DNA from: Rhodospirillaceae bacterium
Lineage (GTDB): Bacteria; Pseudomonadota; Alphaproteobacteria; Thalassobaculales; Thalassobaculaceae
Assembly: GCA_002722775.1 (NCBI GenBank)
Contig: PBMU01000004.1
Location: 1 to 48,223, forward strand
DNA length: 48,223 bases
Direction of reading: 5' to 3'
The notes under the pieces were generated by a model. That model saw only the letters and a program-made list of their open reading frames with translations, did not search any database and had not been told where the DNA came from. Below, one piece after another: positions 8,001 through 18,800 of the stretch (the first letter of the stretch is position 1; each line of letters begins with the position of its first letter). Both the position numbers and the translations under genes were made by a program.

Positions 8001-11000
8001 ATGGCTTATGACCTGACATTGATTCCTCTTAATGCTGCGTTGCCGTTTGATTATAATAATGCACGGCCTCAGCTACAAGAGTTATGGACTAAGACTGCTC
8101 TGCTGAGGGAGACTACTGCCAAGGCATTGGAGGAACTGGATGCGCAGATTCAGCAAGATATTGGTACTGCCATTGCAGGTCTGCGGCAGGACCTAGACAC
8201 ACTAGAGGGAGAGTATGATGCTTATGTTATTGCGAATGACCAAGCACTAGCAGCCCTTTCTACGAGTGTAGATTCACGATTCCAGACTAGCAATGGACGC
8301 CTTGATGCCGCCGAGACTAGATTGGATAGTGCAGAAGGACGTCTAGATGTTGTGGAGCCACTGCTTGGTACTGTGAACACACGCAGTAATACCAATCTGC
8401 AGAGCATCAATACCATCAATCAGACACTGACAACTCACACAGGTCTACTGTCTGGGCTTCGCAGTGATGTGGATACTAATACTGGTGATATCAGTACGCT
8501 GAATGGTCAGGTAGCCAACATAATCAATACCAGTATCCCAGGCATCAATGGTCAGCTCGCAGGACTGCGTACTGATACGGATGCTAATACCAGTGACCTA
8601 GGCAACCTCAACACCGTAGTACTACCAGGCCTACAGCAGGACTTAGTAGATTTGAATAACGACCTAATAGTCTTGGATGGTGACCTTGATACGCTCAACA
8701 CTGTCACGTTGCCCGGACTTCAGCAGGATTTGCAGACTCTTGATACTACTTTGCAGGGAGTAGATGATGATTTAGACGCTGCAGAGCTTATACTGGCAGG
8801 GTTGAATGATGACCTTACTAACCTGAACACTGTAATATTACCACAAGTCCAACAAGACTTACAGGACGCTGAGGATGATATAGCATACCTCAACGGTACT
8901 ACATTGCCACAGGTGCAGCAAGACTTGTCAGATGCACAGGCAGATATTAGTACTCTTAATACTGTCACACTGCCACAAGTACAGCAGGACCTGCAAGACG
9001 CAGAAGATGACATAGCGACCCTTAATAATACTACATTACCTGCTGTCAATAGTAGACTTGATACTGTTGAATCGGACCTGAATACATTAAATACTGTCAC
9101 ATTGCCTGACCTAGCAGATGACTTGCAACTTGTAGATGATGCAGTAGTAGATATCAATACCAACACTATTCCAGCAGTACAGTTGGCTGTTGATACTGTG
9201 GAGCAGGAGCTGGATGCAGTACAAGGTTTGTTCCCTGTAGAGGCTGTTAATATTGCCCCTAAAGCGATTACTACTGCTAAAATTGCTGATGGAGCAGTTA
9301 ATGCGCTACAGGTGGCCACAGGTGCAATAGAGGCCAACGGTCTAGCAGAAGGCGCAGTAACATCGGTTAAGATAGCCCTAAACGCGGTTACTAATGATGC
9401 TATTGCAGACGGAGCAGTGGGTACAGGGCAACTGGCATCCGGAGCAGTAACAGCAGGACAGTTGGCTTCTAGTGCAGTGACTGCTGCCAAGCTTGCGACT
9501 AATTCTGTAATTACCAGTAAGATTGCAGAGAATGCTATCACTAGCGCACTTATTGCTACTAATGCTGTGACTAATGATGCTATTGCAGACGGTGCAGTAG
9601 GAGCTTCACAGATAATAGCAAATGCTGTAGGAACAGCGGCTCTGGCCAATGGAGCTGTGAATGCTTCAATATTAGCCAATGATGCCGTAACTGCTGCTAA
9701 AATTGCAGACGCTGCTATAGAGGCAGACAAGATAGCGTTAGGCGCAGTCACGGAAACTAAGATTTCTAACGGTGCTATTACTACTCCTAAGATTGTAGCA
9801 GGTGCTATCACAACAGGTCTTATTTCTGCAGGTGCAGTTACCACTAGTCTTATCGCATCAGAAGCTATTACGTCAGGACTAATCGCCAGTAATGCTGTGA
9901 TATCAGACCATATTCTGTCAGGAGCAATAACTGCTGGTAAAATTGGAGCAGACGCCGTAACAGCAGTAAACATTGCTGCAAATGCAGTAGAGGCGGGTGC
10001 TATTAAAGCTGGTGCGGTCACAGCGAATGCTATAGCTACCAATGCAGTAACATCGAATAAGATAACTGCCAACGCAGTGACTTCTGCGAAGATTATAGCT
10101 AATGCTATTACTGCTGGCAAGATTGCTACTAACGCAGTAACTGCAGGTAAGATTGATGCGGGTGCTGTAAGTACTGCCAATCTTCAAGCCTTGGCTATTA
10201 CGTCGGAAAAAATAGCGGCAGGTGCTGTGAGCGCTGGTAAAATTGCTGCACGTTCTATTGCTGCGGACCGTATAGCCACGAACGCCCTGACTGCCAACGA
10301 GATTGCGTCTAATGCTATTACTGCTAATGAACTGGCTGCTAATTCTGTCAGCGCAGATAAGATTACCTCCAATGCTATTACAAGTGCCAAGATAGCGGCA
10401 GAGGCAATAACTGCGGGTAAGATAGCAGCGAATGCAGTAGGTGCCAATGAGATAGCAGCGAATACCATATCAGCAGGTCATATAACAAGTGACGCTGTTA
10501 CTGCAGATAAGCTTGCTGCCAACTCTGTAAGTGCAGACAACATAGTAGCTAACTCTATCACAGGGTCTAAGCTAGTAGCGGAGACTATTACTGGAGCTCA
10601 TATCGCAGCTAATGCTGTTAGCACTGGACATTTAACAGCTAATTCTGTAGGAGCCGACCAGCTTGCGGCCAACTCTATAACGGCAGGGAAGATAGTAGCA
10701 GGGACAATTACTGGTAATGAATTAGCGTTCCGTTCCATCGGAGCAGATAGAATAGTAGCCAACTCTATCGGAGCTGATGAAATTGCAGCTAATTCTATTG
10801 GGGCAGGCCAAATAGTGGCGAACTCTATAGGGGCAGGACAGATTGCAGCTAATAGTATTGGTGCGGGACAGATAGTAGCAAACTCCATTGGCACAGGCCA
10901 GCTAGCAGCTAATAGTGTAGGAACTGACCAACTAGTGGCTAACTCTATCACTGCAGGTTTCTTGGCTATCAGAGACTTTGAGAACTTTGCCGCTGGCAGT

Positions 11001-12167
11001 GACTTTGCAGACCCTAATGACCAACCATGGACAGGACTATCAGCAGCTAATGCATCTATTGGATATGATGCTAATGTAGCCCAGAATGTACTGATTTGTT
11101 ATCCTGTAAGTCCTTATAATAAGCGCCGTATATATCTCAACAATGATATGGCAGTGCAGACAGGAGATAAAATACGTATCGAGTTCGATTACTGGGCCTC
11201 TAGTGACTACAATGGTACTGCTGGTAGCGGTAAATTCAGAATAGGGGACGCCTTAGATAATGAGGCCTTTGTAACTGCCTTTGCCTTTACTGCTGGCGGA
11301 GGCTGGAAGAATGAGAGTCATATCATCACAGCAGCACTCACTACTAGATTCGTATTTCAACTATGGGTAGACCACTCTGTAGGAACACTGGTAATTACTA
11401 ATATCCGTATCCGTAAGATGAAGGATGCTAATCTGATTGTAGATGGGGCTATTAGTGCTAGCAAACTTACTGCTGATGCTGTGGATGGTAAGCTAATACA
11501 GGGTGCTACACTACGCGGTGGTAAGGTAGAGATAATAGGAAGTATTATGATTGTGCAGAATAGTACTCCTTTTGGGCCTGACTCACTAATAGAGTGGAAA
11601 GGTCCTGCTATTCTTACTGGAGGGGCCCCCAACTATGGCGCTCTTACTAAGGCTAATGCTACTATATCATGGTTGGACAACGCGGGAAATTCTTACTTCG
11701 GAGGGAATCTCTCGGCAGGAATCTTACGAAATGCGGCACGCTCTACTAGCAAAGCTCTTAACGTATCTGTGGAGGCTGGCCCTTTCTCTACCAATGGTGG
11801 CAGTAAAACTGTTGTATGGGGATGTGTATGGGCAGGCTACTACAGTGATTCCACGTCAGGGTCAGATAGTACAAGTACAGTAGCTGGAGGTACAGTAACC
11901 TTGTATCGCAGACTGAATGGTGGTTCTAGAGTTCAGCTAGATACAAAGAATATTAATACTACTCTAACTACTACAGTAATCCAAGACCCTGAAGTAGGAA
12001 CTACAAAGACTTTGTATGAGGATGGAGGTGCTACATTTACATTCACAGATACTAATACTAGTACGCAGGACTTCACGTACGAAGTAGAAGTTACTAACCA
12101 GTTTAGACATCTAGCATTACAGTTTATTACTGGTCAAACTACCACAGTTATATCAACCGAGGAATAA
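8001..12167 (+). CDS. Large tail fibre protein with two classes of tandem repeats
   Basis: The protein has 1388 residues. Residues about 1-65 are a likely tail-attachment region (MAYDLTLIPLNAALPFDYNN start). Residues about 65-200 are coiled coil. Residues about 200-385 contain about seven 22-residue repeats of the type LNTVTLPQVQQDLQDAEDDI. Residues about 413-988 are some 57 decapeptides of consensus A-[VI]-T-A-x-K-I-A-x-[NG]. Beyond them lie a jelly-roll-like domain (about 1000-1130, with IRIEFDYWASSDYNG), a gpJ/DUF1983-like stretch (DANLIVDGAISASKL), and a beta-rich tip. The repeats probably form a long trimeric shaft that reaches the receptor. AGGAA precedes the start. Confidence 0.8.
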   Translation: MAYDLTLIPLNAALPFDYNNARPQLQELWTKTALLRETTAKALEELDAQIQQDIGTAIAGLRQDLDTLEGEYDAYVIANDQALAALSTSVDSRFQTSNGRLDAAETRLDSAEGRLDVVEPLLGTVNTRSNTNLQSINTINQTLTTHTGLLSGLRSDVDTNTGDISTLNGQVANIINTSIPGINGQLAGLRTDTDANTSDLGNLNTVVLPGLQQDLVDLNNDLIVLDGDLDTLNTVTLPGLQQDLQTLDTTLQGVDDDLDAAELILAGLNDDLTNLNTVILPQVQQDLQDAEDDIAYLNGTTLPQVQQDLSDAQADISTLNTVTLPQVQQDLQDAEDDIATLNNTTLPAVNSRLDTVESDLNTLNTVTLPDLADDLQLVDDAVVDINTNTIPAVQLAVDTVEQELDAVQGLFPVEAVNIAPKAITTAKIADGAVNALQVATGAIEANGLAEGAVTSVKIALNAVTNDAIADGAVGTGQLASGAVTAGQLASSAVTAAKLATNSVITSKIAENAITSALIATNAVTNDAIADGAVGASQIIANAVGTAALANGAVNASILANDAVTAAKIADAAIEADKIALGAVTETKISNGAITTPKIVAGAITTGLISAGAVTTSLIASEAITSGLIASNAVISDHILSGAITAGKIGADAVTAVNIAANAVEAGAIKAGAVTANAIATNAVTSNKITANAVTSAKIIANAITAGKIATNAVTAGKIDAGAVSTANLQALAITSEKIAAGAVSAGKIAARSIAADRIATNALTANEIASNAITANELAANSVSADKITSNAITSAKIAAEAITAGKIAANAVGANEIAANTISAGHITSDAVTADKLAANSVSADNIVANSITGSKLVAETITGAHIAANAVSTGHLTANSVGADQLAANSITAGKIVAGTITGNELAFRSIGADRIVANSIGADEIAANSIGAGQIVANSIGAGQIAANSIGAGQIVANSIGTGQLAANSVGTDQLVANSITAGFLAIRDFENFAAGSDFADPNDQPWTGLSAANASIGYDANVAQNVLICYPVSPYNKRRIYLNNDMAVQTGDKIRIEFDYWASSDYNGTAGSGKFRIGDALDNEAFVTAFAFTAGGGWKNESHIITAALTTRFVFQLWVDHSVGTLVITNIRIRKMKDANLIVDGAISASKLTADAVDGKLIQGATLRGGKVEIIGSIMIVQNSTPFGPDSLIEWKGPAILTGGAPNYGALTKANATISWLDNAGNSYFGGNLSAGILRNAARSTSKALNVSVEAGPFSTNGGSKTVVWGCVWAGYYSDSTSGSDSTSTVAGGTVTLYRRLNGGSRVQLDTKNINTTLTTTVIQDPEVGTTKTLYEDGGATFTFTDTNTSTQDFTYEVEVTNQFRHLALQFITGQTTTVISTEE
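8600..9150 (+). repeat. Seven ~66-bp repeats encoding 22-residue coiled-coil units
   Basis: Each unit carries L-N-T-V-T-L-P followed by a helical segment such as QVQQDLQDAEDD. The spacing is about 66 bases and the copies are diverged at DNA level. They make the proximal shaft of the fibre. Confidence 0.75.
9240..10965 (+). repeat. About 57 tandem 30-bp units encoding fibre decapeptides
   Basis: Alternating small residues and isoleucine/valine recur every ten codons (e.g. AVTAGKIAAN, AITAGKIATN, SIGAGQIVAN). Several neighbouring units are nearly identical at DNA level: GGAGCAGGACAGATTGCAGC-like units near 10.8 kb, and a longer motif repeated 180 bases apart at about 9390 and 9570. This shows recent unit duplication. 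Confidence 0.9.
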
Positions 12168-12171
12168 TATT

Positions 12172-12582
12172 ATGCCAAATATTGAACCTGCTCCAGAAAC
12201 AGCAATTGCTACTAAGATACAGGCTACGGAAAATGCCTCTGTCAAAGCACTGCAAGCGCTAGTCTCAGCTTTACCACAATCAGAATTACCGGTGGACCAT
12301 TTCTTCAGTGATGGTCTTTACCTTCGCAAACTAACACTTCCGCCCAAGGCATTGGCAGTGGGACGGGAGCACAAACACAATCACCTTGCAATAGTACTGA
12401 AGGGCCAAGTCGCCGTACACAGTAAGCAAGGAACTGCATACTACTCAGCCCCCTACATACTCAATGTAATGGCTGGTGATAAGCGTGCAGTGTTTACTGT
12501 CACAGAGGTAGAATGGGTTACTATCCATGCTACTGACCTGACTGACCCTGATGAAATTGTACGTACTCTAGCAGGAGAATAA
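12172..12582 (+). CDS. Cupin-fold virion-associated protein
   Basis: This 136-residue protein has a single-domain cupin pattern at residues about 60-120: a short strand, EHKHNHLAIVLKGQVAV (conserved GxxHxH-like histidines then a G-containing turn), a second strand set (YSAPYILNVMAGDKRAV), and a final VTIHATD. Small cupin proteins of this kind occur among podovirus tail and internal protein genes, where their role is not settled. Whether the histidines bind metal cannot be decided here. It sits between the fibre and the first internal protein, is preceded by GAGGAA, and ends two bases before the next gene. A structural or assembly role is more likely than an enzymatic one. Confidence 0.6.
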   Translation: MPNIEPAPETAIATKIQATENASVKALQALVSALPQSELPVDHFFSDGLYLRKLTLPPKALAVGREHKHNHLAIVLKGQVAVHSKQGTAYYSAPYILNVMAGDKRAVFTVTEVEWVTIHATDLTDPDEIVRTLAGE

Positions 12583-12584
12583 TC

Positions 12585-13970
12585 ATGGCTTTTTATGCGA
12601 CAGCAGCAGTAGGTGGAGCATTAGTAAATGGCGTATTTAGTAATGCAGCCAACAAGCGTACCAATGCAGCCAACAAAGATATAGCAGAGACTCCAACTCG
12701 TATCACTGGTATTGATGAATTACTCAGTGAGTTGGAGCGTTCTGCTGAACAGACTCAGTCTGCATCACTAAGTGAGTTTGTAAATCAGCAACAGAATGCT
12801 AGCAGCATTGGCTCAAGTACTACACAGAATGATAGTGCTACTCAGAGTCAGGAACAGTCTCAGGTATCCTCACAGCAGGACCAGCAACAGACTACGGCCA
12901 CCAGTGAGACAGGTACTACTGATTCCAGCACCACAGGCTCACAGGCCACGGACCAGCAAACTAGCACTACAGGTACTACAACTGGTACTGTGCAGGGTAA
13001 TGTGCAGCGTGGCTCTGACGTGGCTAATGCGTCACTGGATGGTATTATTACTGAGCTTACACAGTCTAATCCCAATGTGCAGGCAGCAGTACAGAGCCTT
13101 ATGCAGAGAGTACTGCGGGAAGGCCAAGGTGTTATCAATGATAATCAGGCCAATACTGGTACCTTTGATAATACCACGTCAGTGCTTCTCCAGAACGACC
13201 TGAATACGAAGGCCGCCGAAGCTGGAGCATCACTACAATTGCAGGAAGAGGCAGCGCAGCAGGAACGGTTACTGGCAGCGATTGGTGCTAGTCAGCAAGG
13301 TACAGAGACTACTACGCAATCTTCGCAAGAGGAGCAGGCGATTCAGGAAGCTCTGGCAGCGCTCACTACGCAGCAGCAACAGACGCAGCAACAGACTGCC
13401 AATCAGGCGACTGAGACAGGTAATACTAGCACCACTGGTTCTCAAACTGAGCAGGTGGCAAGTCAGTCTAATACTCAGGAGCAGACTAACCAGTCTACCA
13501 GTACCACTGACCAAGTGTCTACGGCTACCAACACGGAGTCTACTGAGGATACAACTGCTTCTAGCTCAGAAAAGTCCAGCCAGTCTGAGACATCACTGAG
13601 TGACCAGTACCAGAATCCTAATGATTCTACACGTCCTGTGAGAGGTAGTGCATTGGGCGACTTAGTTAATACTGGACAGGTTACCATTGATAGTCTACTG
13701 GCAGCACAACCCAGCGCCGCAGGGACTACTCCAGTAGTAGGTACAGGTCCTAGTATTGGCGTCCCAGCTGGGGGAGGTATTGCAGGCATACTAGCGCAAA
13801 TGGCACAGGGTACTCCGGGTGTTGCTATCGGCGGAGGCGCTGGTGGCGGCGTATCTGGAGGTGGTGGTTCTGCAGACTTTAGCGCATTGGCAACTGCACT
13901 GGCACAGAGTACTACCCCTAACAATCCAGCATTGGATATGCCACTGGACCCTACTAAGTCACCAATCTAA
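12585..13970 (+). CDS. Internal/ejection protein, Q/S/T-rich low-complexity
   Basis: The protein has 461 residues. It starts with a short hydrophobic helix (FYATAAVGGALVNGVFSNAAN), as small podovirus internal core proteins often do. A very long stretch rich in Gln, Ser and Thr follows (about residues 55-350), interrupted by a more ordered segment at about 140-220. The C-terminal part is glycine-rich (IGGGAGGGVSGGGG). The gene is first of three consecutive large genes after the fibre, matching the T7 gp14-gp15-gp16 order of DNA-ejection proteins. I infer an ejected, probably membrane-associated role from position and composition; no enzymatic motif is visible. AGGAGA precedes the ATG. Confidence 0.55.
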   Translation: MAFYATAAVGGALVNGVFSNAANKRTNAANKDIAETPTRITGIDELLSELERSAEQTQSASLSEFVNQQQNASSIGSSTTQNDSATQSQEQSQVSSQQDQQQTTATSETGTTDSSTTGSQATDQQTSTTGTTTGTVQGNVQRGSDVANASLDGIITELTQSNPNVQAAVQSLMQRVLREGQGVINDNQANTGTFDNTTSVLLQNDLNTKAAEAGASLQLQEEAAQQERLLAAIGASQQGTETTTQSSQEEQAIQEALAALTTQQQQTQQQTANQATETGNTSTTGSQTEQVASQSNTQEQTNQSTSTTDQVSTATNTESTEDTTASSSEKSSQSETSLSDQYQNPNDSTRPVRGSALGDLVNTGQVTIDSLLAAQPSAAGTTPVVGTGPSIGVPAGGGIAGILAQMAQGTPGVAIGGGAGGGVSGGGGSADFSALATALAQSTTPNNPALDMPLDPTKSPI

Positions 13971-13980
13971 GGAGTAATGT

Positions 13981-15873
13981 ATGATAACTTTAGACCAACA
14001 ACGCGCATTACTGGAAGAAGAGTTACTGGCTAATATCGCCAATCCGGTGACTCCTGTTACTAAGCCTGCAGACTTGAATACTGTTATTGAGCAGACACAG
14101 ACTGTAGTGACTAGTGCGCAGGCTAAAAATGCGGAAGTGACTTCTAGCGTAGAGACTACTCTGGACCAGCGGGAGCAGCTACTGGAAGAGTTAGCAGCAT
14201 CACAAGCGGAAGTAACGCAGGCTAATATTGAGCAAGCAAACGTCGATGCTGGTATCCAGACTCGTGCCGCCGCTAGAAATCCCGGCGCTATCCAACAGTA
14301 TCAGGATAAGGTTAGTGGCACTCGTGCTACTGAGCAGCGTAATAAGATACATGAGGCCTATATTGAGGCTGAGAATGCATATCTAGCAGAAGTGGAAAAG
14401 GCTAAGAACAGTAACTTCTTTATGCGCGCAGTGCGGGAGGAGCTGTTTGTTAAGCCTGCGTTTCAAGAAATGCAAAGAGCAGACGCACTACGCCAGAACC
14501 GCCAGCAGCTTACAGCAGCAGCAACACAACAACTCTTCGCTAGTATCACAGCTAATACTAAGATTGAAGAGTCACTATCCGCAGAACAGAAAGCGGAAGT
14601 GGACCGTAAGGTGGCTGTTGCTACTGATATGTATAATGATGTAGCAGGGAAGATTAAGATTACTGATGCTAAGCTGGAAGGATACAGAAAACAGCTTGGT
14701 CTTAGTGATGACCAGGTTAAGCTTGCCATTAATAATATGGAGTTGGAGCTTAAGAAGGGAGCACTGACACAGCAGGATACTCAGCGTATTTTAGGTCAGA
14801 TTTATGCTGTTAATGAAGTTGATAAGATGCGTAAGGCTCGCGAGGATTATGCCAGTGAGACAGAATACCTTGCAGTACAGGAAGATAAGTTCGCTGACTA
14901 CTTGCGTATGGCCGGTCGTGAAGAGGAGATAGGTAAGACTACCTTTAAGGCTGCTATCTACAAGCAAGGCTTCAATCTCAAGAATGCTGAGGTTGCGTCC
15001 TATATGGCATGGTCAGCAGCCACTATCAATACTAAGGACAAGCTAATCACTGCTATGGCCAAGCGCAATAGTCCAAGCAATATGCCTACTAATACGCAGG
15101 ATGATTCAGTATTGGCAGGCGCTCAGAAAGCTGTGGCTACCTACAATGGTAGTATTGATGAAGAGATTGCTAAACTAACACAACGTAAGTTTGATAATCC
15201 TAAGGATAAGGATGTTATTGATGAGGAGATTAAGCAACGGCAGGCCGCGAAGCTATCACTAGATGATATGAATGATGCTCCGCGTATTGCACGCTTAATG
15301 ACAGAGATTAATCGTACTGCGAAGCAGGATGCTACTACTGCTATCTCTGCTGGTGTACTGGAAATGTCTGACCTTAAGGAATACATCAAGCAGAATCCAG
15401 ACCATGACCTAGTACAGCTTATTCCCTCCGACGTGATGGAGCGTATTACTGATGGTACCTATGCTGATATAGACCTGACCATTAAGCCTAATGATGCAGC
15501 AGGCTCAGTAGATGCTACTATGGACTCTGCAGTATCCTCTATTATCAAGCGGGCAAGTGAACAAGGTGACGGTACTATGGCGTCTCAATTGGCACTGGCT
15601 AAGCAGACTGCTGCTGACATGGCTATCTACTACAAGACACGTGCTGGTATTGCTACGCGCCAGAATGGTATGACGTCACTGGACAACATTATCATTCGTG
15701 ATGTGGATAGTATGGATAGTAGTACATGGTTCAGTGGTACTAAGACTGGCCGCAAGCTGGATATTACTAATCAAGGTGATATACTGGAACTGCTGACTAA
15801 TGGTTTGCGTCGCCGTGAAGCAAGACAGCGTAACCCAATCTCAGCTTCTGGTGCGCAATGGAGGAGCTTCTAA
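13981..15873 (+). CDS. Internal virion protein, helical (second ejection protein)
   Basis: The 630-residue protein is almost entirely helical, charged and coiled-coil-prone (e.g. TTLDQREQLLEELAASQAEV and LSAEQKAEVDRKVAVATDMY). It resembles in size and character the T7 gp15-type internal core proteins. No lysozyme or transglycosylase motif is evident. It starts eleven bases after the previous gene behind AAGGAG and shares the A of its stop codon with the start of the next gene (TAATG), suggesting coupled synthesis of the two large internal proteins. Role as part of the ejected DNA conduit is inferred from genome position. Confidence 0.6.
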   Translation: MITLDQQRALLEEELLANIANPVTPVTKPADLNTVIEQTQTVVTSAQAKNAEVTSSVETTLDQREQLLEELAASQAEVTQANIEQANVDAGIQTRAAARNPGAIQQYQDKVSGTRATEQRNKIHEAYIEAENAYLAEVEKAKNSNFFMRAVREELFVKPAFQEMQRADALRQNRQQLTAAATQQLFASITANTKIEESLSAEQKAEVDRKVAVATDMYNDVAGKIKITDAKLEGYRKQLGLSDDQVKLAINNMELELKKGALTQQDTQRILGQIYAVNEVDKMRKAREDYASETEYLAVQEDKFADYLRMAGREEEIGKTTFKAAIYKQGFNLKNAEVASYMAWSAATINTKDKLITAMAKRNSPSNMPTNTQDDSVLAGAQKAVATYNGSIDEEIAKLTQRKFDNPKDKDVIDEEIKQRQAAKLSLDDMNDAPRIARLMTEINRTAKQDATTAISAGVLEMSDLKEYIKQNPDHDLVQLIPSDVMERITDGTYADIDLTIKPNDAAGSVDATMDSAVSSIIKRASEQGDGTMASQLALAKQTAADMAIYYKTRAGIATRQNGMTSLDNIIIRDVDSMDSSTWFSGTKTGRKLDITNQGDILELLTNGLRRREARQRNPISASGAQWRSF

Positions 15874-18800
15874 TGAGCTTACGTTATGAAAGTAATAGCT
15901 CGTACGTACGGGCACTGGAACACGATGATGACCCTAGCTTTGGTGAAGAGATAGTAGACTTTGCCAAGTACGGTATTGGCTCCTCATTGCTGAGTGGTGG
16001 TATTGGACTTATCAATACTGCTACTTCTCTTATCAATGTGTTTGGTGCTGATATCGACCAGCTTGATACTGGTGAGCAGTTGGAGTCGTGGGGATTCAAT
16101 AATGCACATGCATACTACGAGGAGAATCAGACACTGGTAGACGGTGTAGGCTTCGTAGTATCCTCACTCATACCTGCTACTCTAGGGCTGAAAGGAGCGC
16201 GTGCAGCCCAGCAAGCATTACGTGCATCTGAGAGTACTGCACCGTTGATGATAGGACTGCGTCAGGCACTGGTACCTGCTAGTCAGGCAAACAAACTGCG
16301 TAAGGCTATTCAGGCGGATGCATTGGATATTCGTAGTCGTGGCCAGCAAATACTAGCAGCATCCAAGGAAGGCTTCCACCAGGCCGCTGTAGAAGGCGTC
16401 TTTATGGAGACTGCTATCCTTGCTACTAATGTGCAGAACCCATCACTAACGAAGGATGACCTAACCTACTTCGAAGCTATTGGCGAGAACCTTGGTACTT
16501 ATGGTGCAGGTCTAATATTCGGTACTGGTATTGGTGGTGTTATCAACACTGCTATCAAGTTCCAGACACTCAAGACTATCATGAAGGACAGTGATGAACA
16601 GGTAGCAGAACTGTTTAAGTTTGGTGCTATTGATAGTGAGCGTAATCCGCTAGGCATCTTGGCAGGTGACCGGATAGCAGAGCAGCTACGTATCTATGAT
16701 GCTAATCTCAAATCGCTAGGGGAAGTTAATACTGGCGTCTATGGTCCTAATGCACAAGGTCTGTCTGTGCAAGGGGAAAGGATTAATGCTACTGTTAAGG
16801 ATGAATTGTATAAGACTGTTGCAGAACTGACAGGAGAGCGTAGTGCACGCAATGGGAACATTGATAACAACCTGACCAATGAAGTGTTGGATATACTACT
16901 GGACCCTAACAAGCTTACTCCAGAAGGTCGGCATAACTTACTATCAGGACTGGAACGCATTACCCATCCAGAAGAGATTGATACTCTGTTTGACCCCGCT
17001 GCAATACCAACATCATTCCTCAAAGAGGATGGATGGATTGATAGTGTTGGTAAGCGTACCTATGGCAAGGAATGGACTGGTAGTGCAGAGCAGAAAGCAT
17101 ACCTGCGTGATAATGTGATGGACTACAACAGTGCTATGGTGCATACGGAGAAGGATGGTACTAAGGTTACTGGTATCGAACTGCGTGACCGTGTGTTCCA
17201 GAATGGTACTCCTGAGGAAGTAACAGAATTGCTGCGTCACGAACTGGCCTATGCTCCTGCTGCTGCGCTCAAGGATGTATTCAGTAATGCAGCCAATGCC
17301 AATCTGGTAGAGGAGCTGGTATCTCTGTCTAAGCTGGTTAATAAGGGTGCGTGGAATCTGGTAGCACGGTCTGAGACAGTACGCAAAGCTAACGCCGCTG
17401 CGGCTGGTCGTAGTAGACAGGCGATAGAAGAAGTTGCAGAAATGGATGCGTACCTTGAAGCAGTAGAGAAAGGACTACGTGACCCAGAGCAGTTGATTGC
17501 AGATGCTTATAATGCTCTTACTAATCCTCGTACTGCTAAGGAAGCTGCAGAAGTTGGTAAGACTGCGTATCAGATATTCGCGGGTAACAGTGCACTCAAG
17601 ACTCGTCTGGGCTACAGTGAAGCACTGCTGGATACCAAGACTGGTAACATGTTCAACCTCAGTGACCGTACTCCTACGATACGGGATACTGGTAAAGTCT
17701 CAATGGGAAGAGGAGGTGTACATCACTCACAAGGTATTACTAAGATTAACGATGCGTTCAATGTATTGGAGGTTGACCCTACTACTGCATCGGCGCATTA
17801 CTATGCAGCATCCCAACAGAAGCTGAGACCAACGGAAAAGTTAGTAGTCGATTGGACGAACTTCTATGCTATTAACAAGGTAATTAAGGCAGCACAAGAT
17901 GGTAAATTTAAAGGCGCTATTACAATCAAAAGCCCTAAGGGGATTTCTAATACAATTACTTTCGGTGGTACTGGAGATAGCATCGACCGCCTTAAAGGCA
18001 TCTACCAGCAGTACAAAAAGAAAGCTATTGCTGATATTAGTAATAATCCTGACAGCAAGTATAGCGTATCTGACATTGCCCGTATAGTGGATGTCAGTGA
18101 AGACTATGCTACGTTTCAAGGCCGTGGTACTGGGACTGCATTTTGGTCTCAGAACTACGACCCTGCTCGTCCTACTGTTATGAAGATGCATTACAAGAAT
18201 CGCACCGAAGTAACAGACCCAGATAAAGTACGTGGATTACTGGATAGTCGTGCCGCTATTGCTCAAGCCCAAAGCCATGCAGTGGCTAATACTAATGACT
18301 TCCTGTTCTCCTTGGACCCTAAACTAATTGGGCTAATGCCGGAGTCACAAATTGAAAGTGGTATTAACTACGCTTCTACTATTGGGGCTAGCACTGATGC
18401 TGCCGGACTGTTACGGTCTGCCAATAGTGACTATGGAAGCGGCGCGTCGTGGGCGCAACTAGTAGGGGAAGCCCATAACAAACTACGCGCAGCTGGTAAT
18501 AATGCCATTGCACTAACCATGGAACCAGTAGAGTTAGCACTCAAAGCCAAGCCACAAGCATTAGCAGAAGCAGCAGTACTGGACCCTAAACTGAGACAGA
18601 AATTCTACACATTCACTCCTGACTTCCAGCCAGACTCTGTAATAGCAGACCTTATGGCACGTCGTGCAGGAGTAGCTGAGGAGGTAGCACAACGTAATAT
18701 CAATGCACTGATGCAAATGCCTGCTATGAATATAGTAATGAATGCAGCATCAAAGAACAATACTATCTGGTCTGTAGAGATAATGGATGCAATTGATACC

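Noticed and set aside
8720-10468. Long open frames on the minus strand within the fibre gene (486 and 94 residues)
   Set aside because: They are mirror frames produced by the 30-bp repeat coding for decapeptides; composition is Ala/Thr/Ile/Ser repeats, and there are no ribosome binding sites.
15858-15872. Earlier ATG for the large ejection protein
   Set aside because: The ATG at 15873 shows proper GGAGGAG spacing and stop-start overlap; the earlier one overlaps the ribosome binding site itself.
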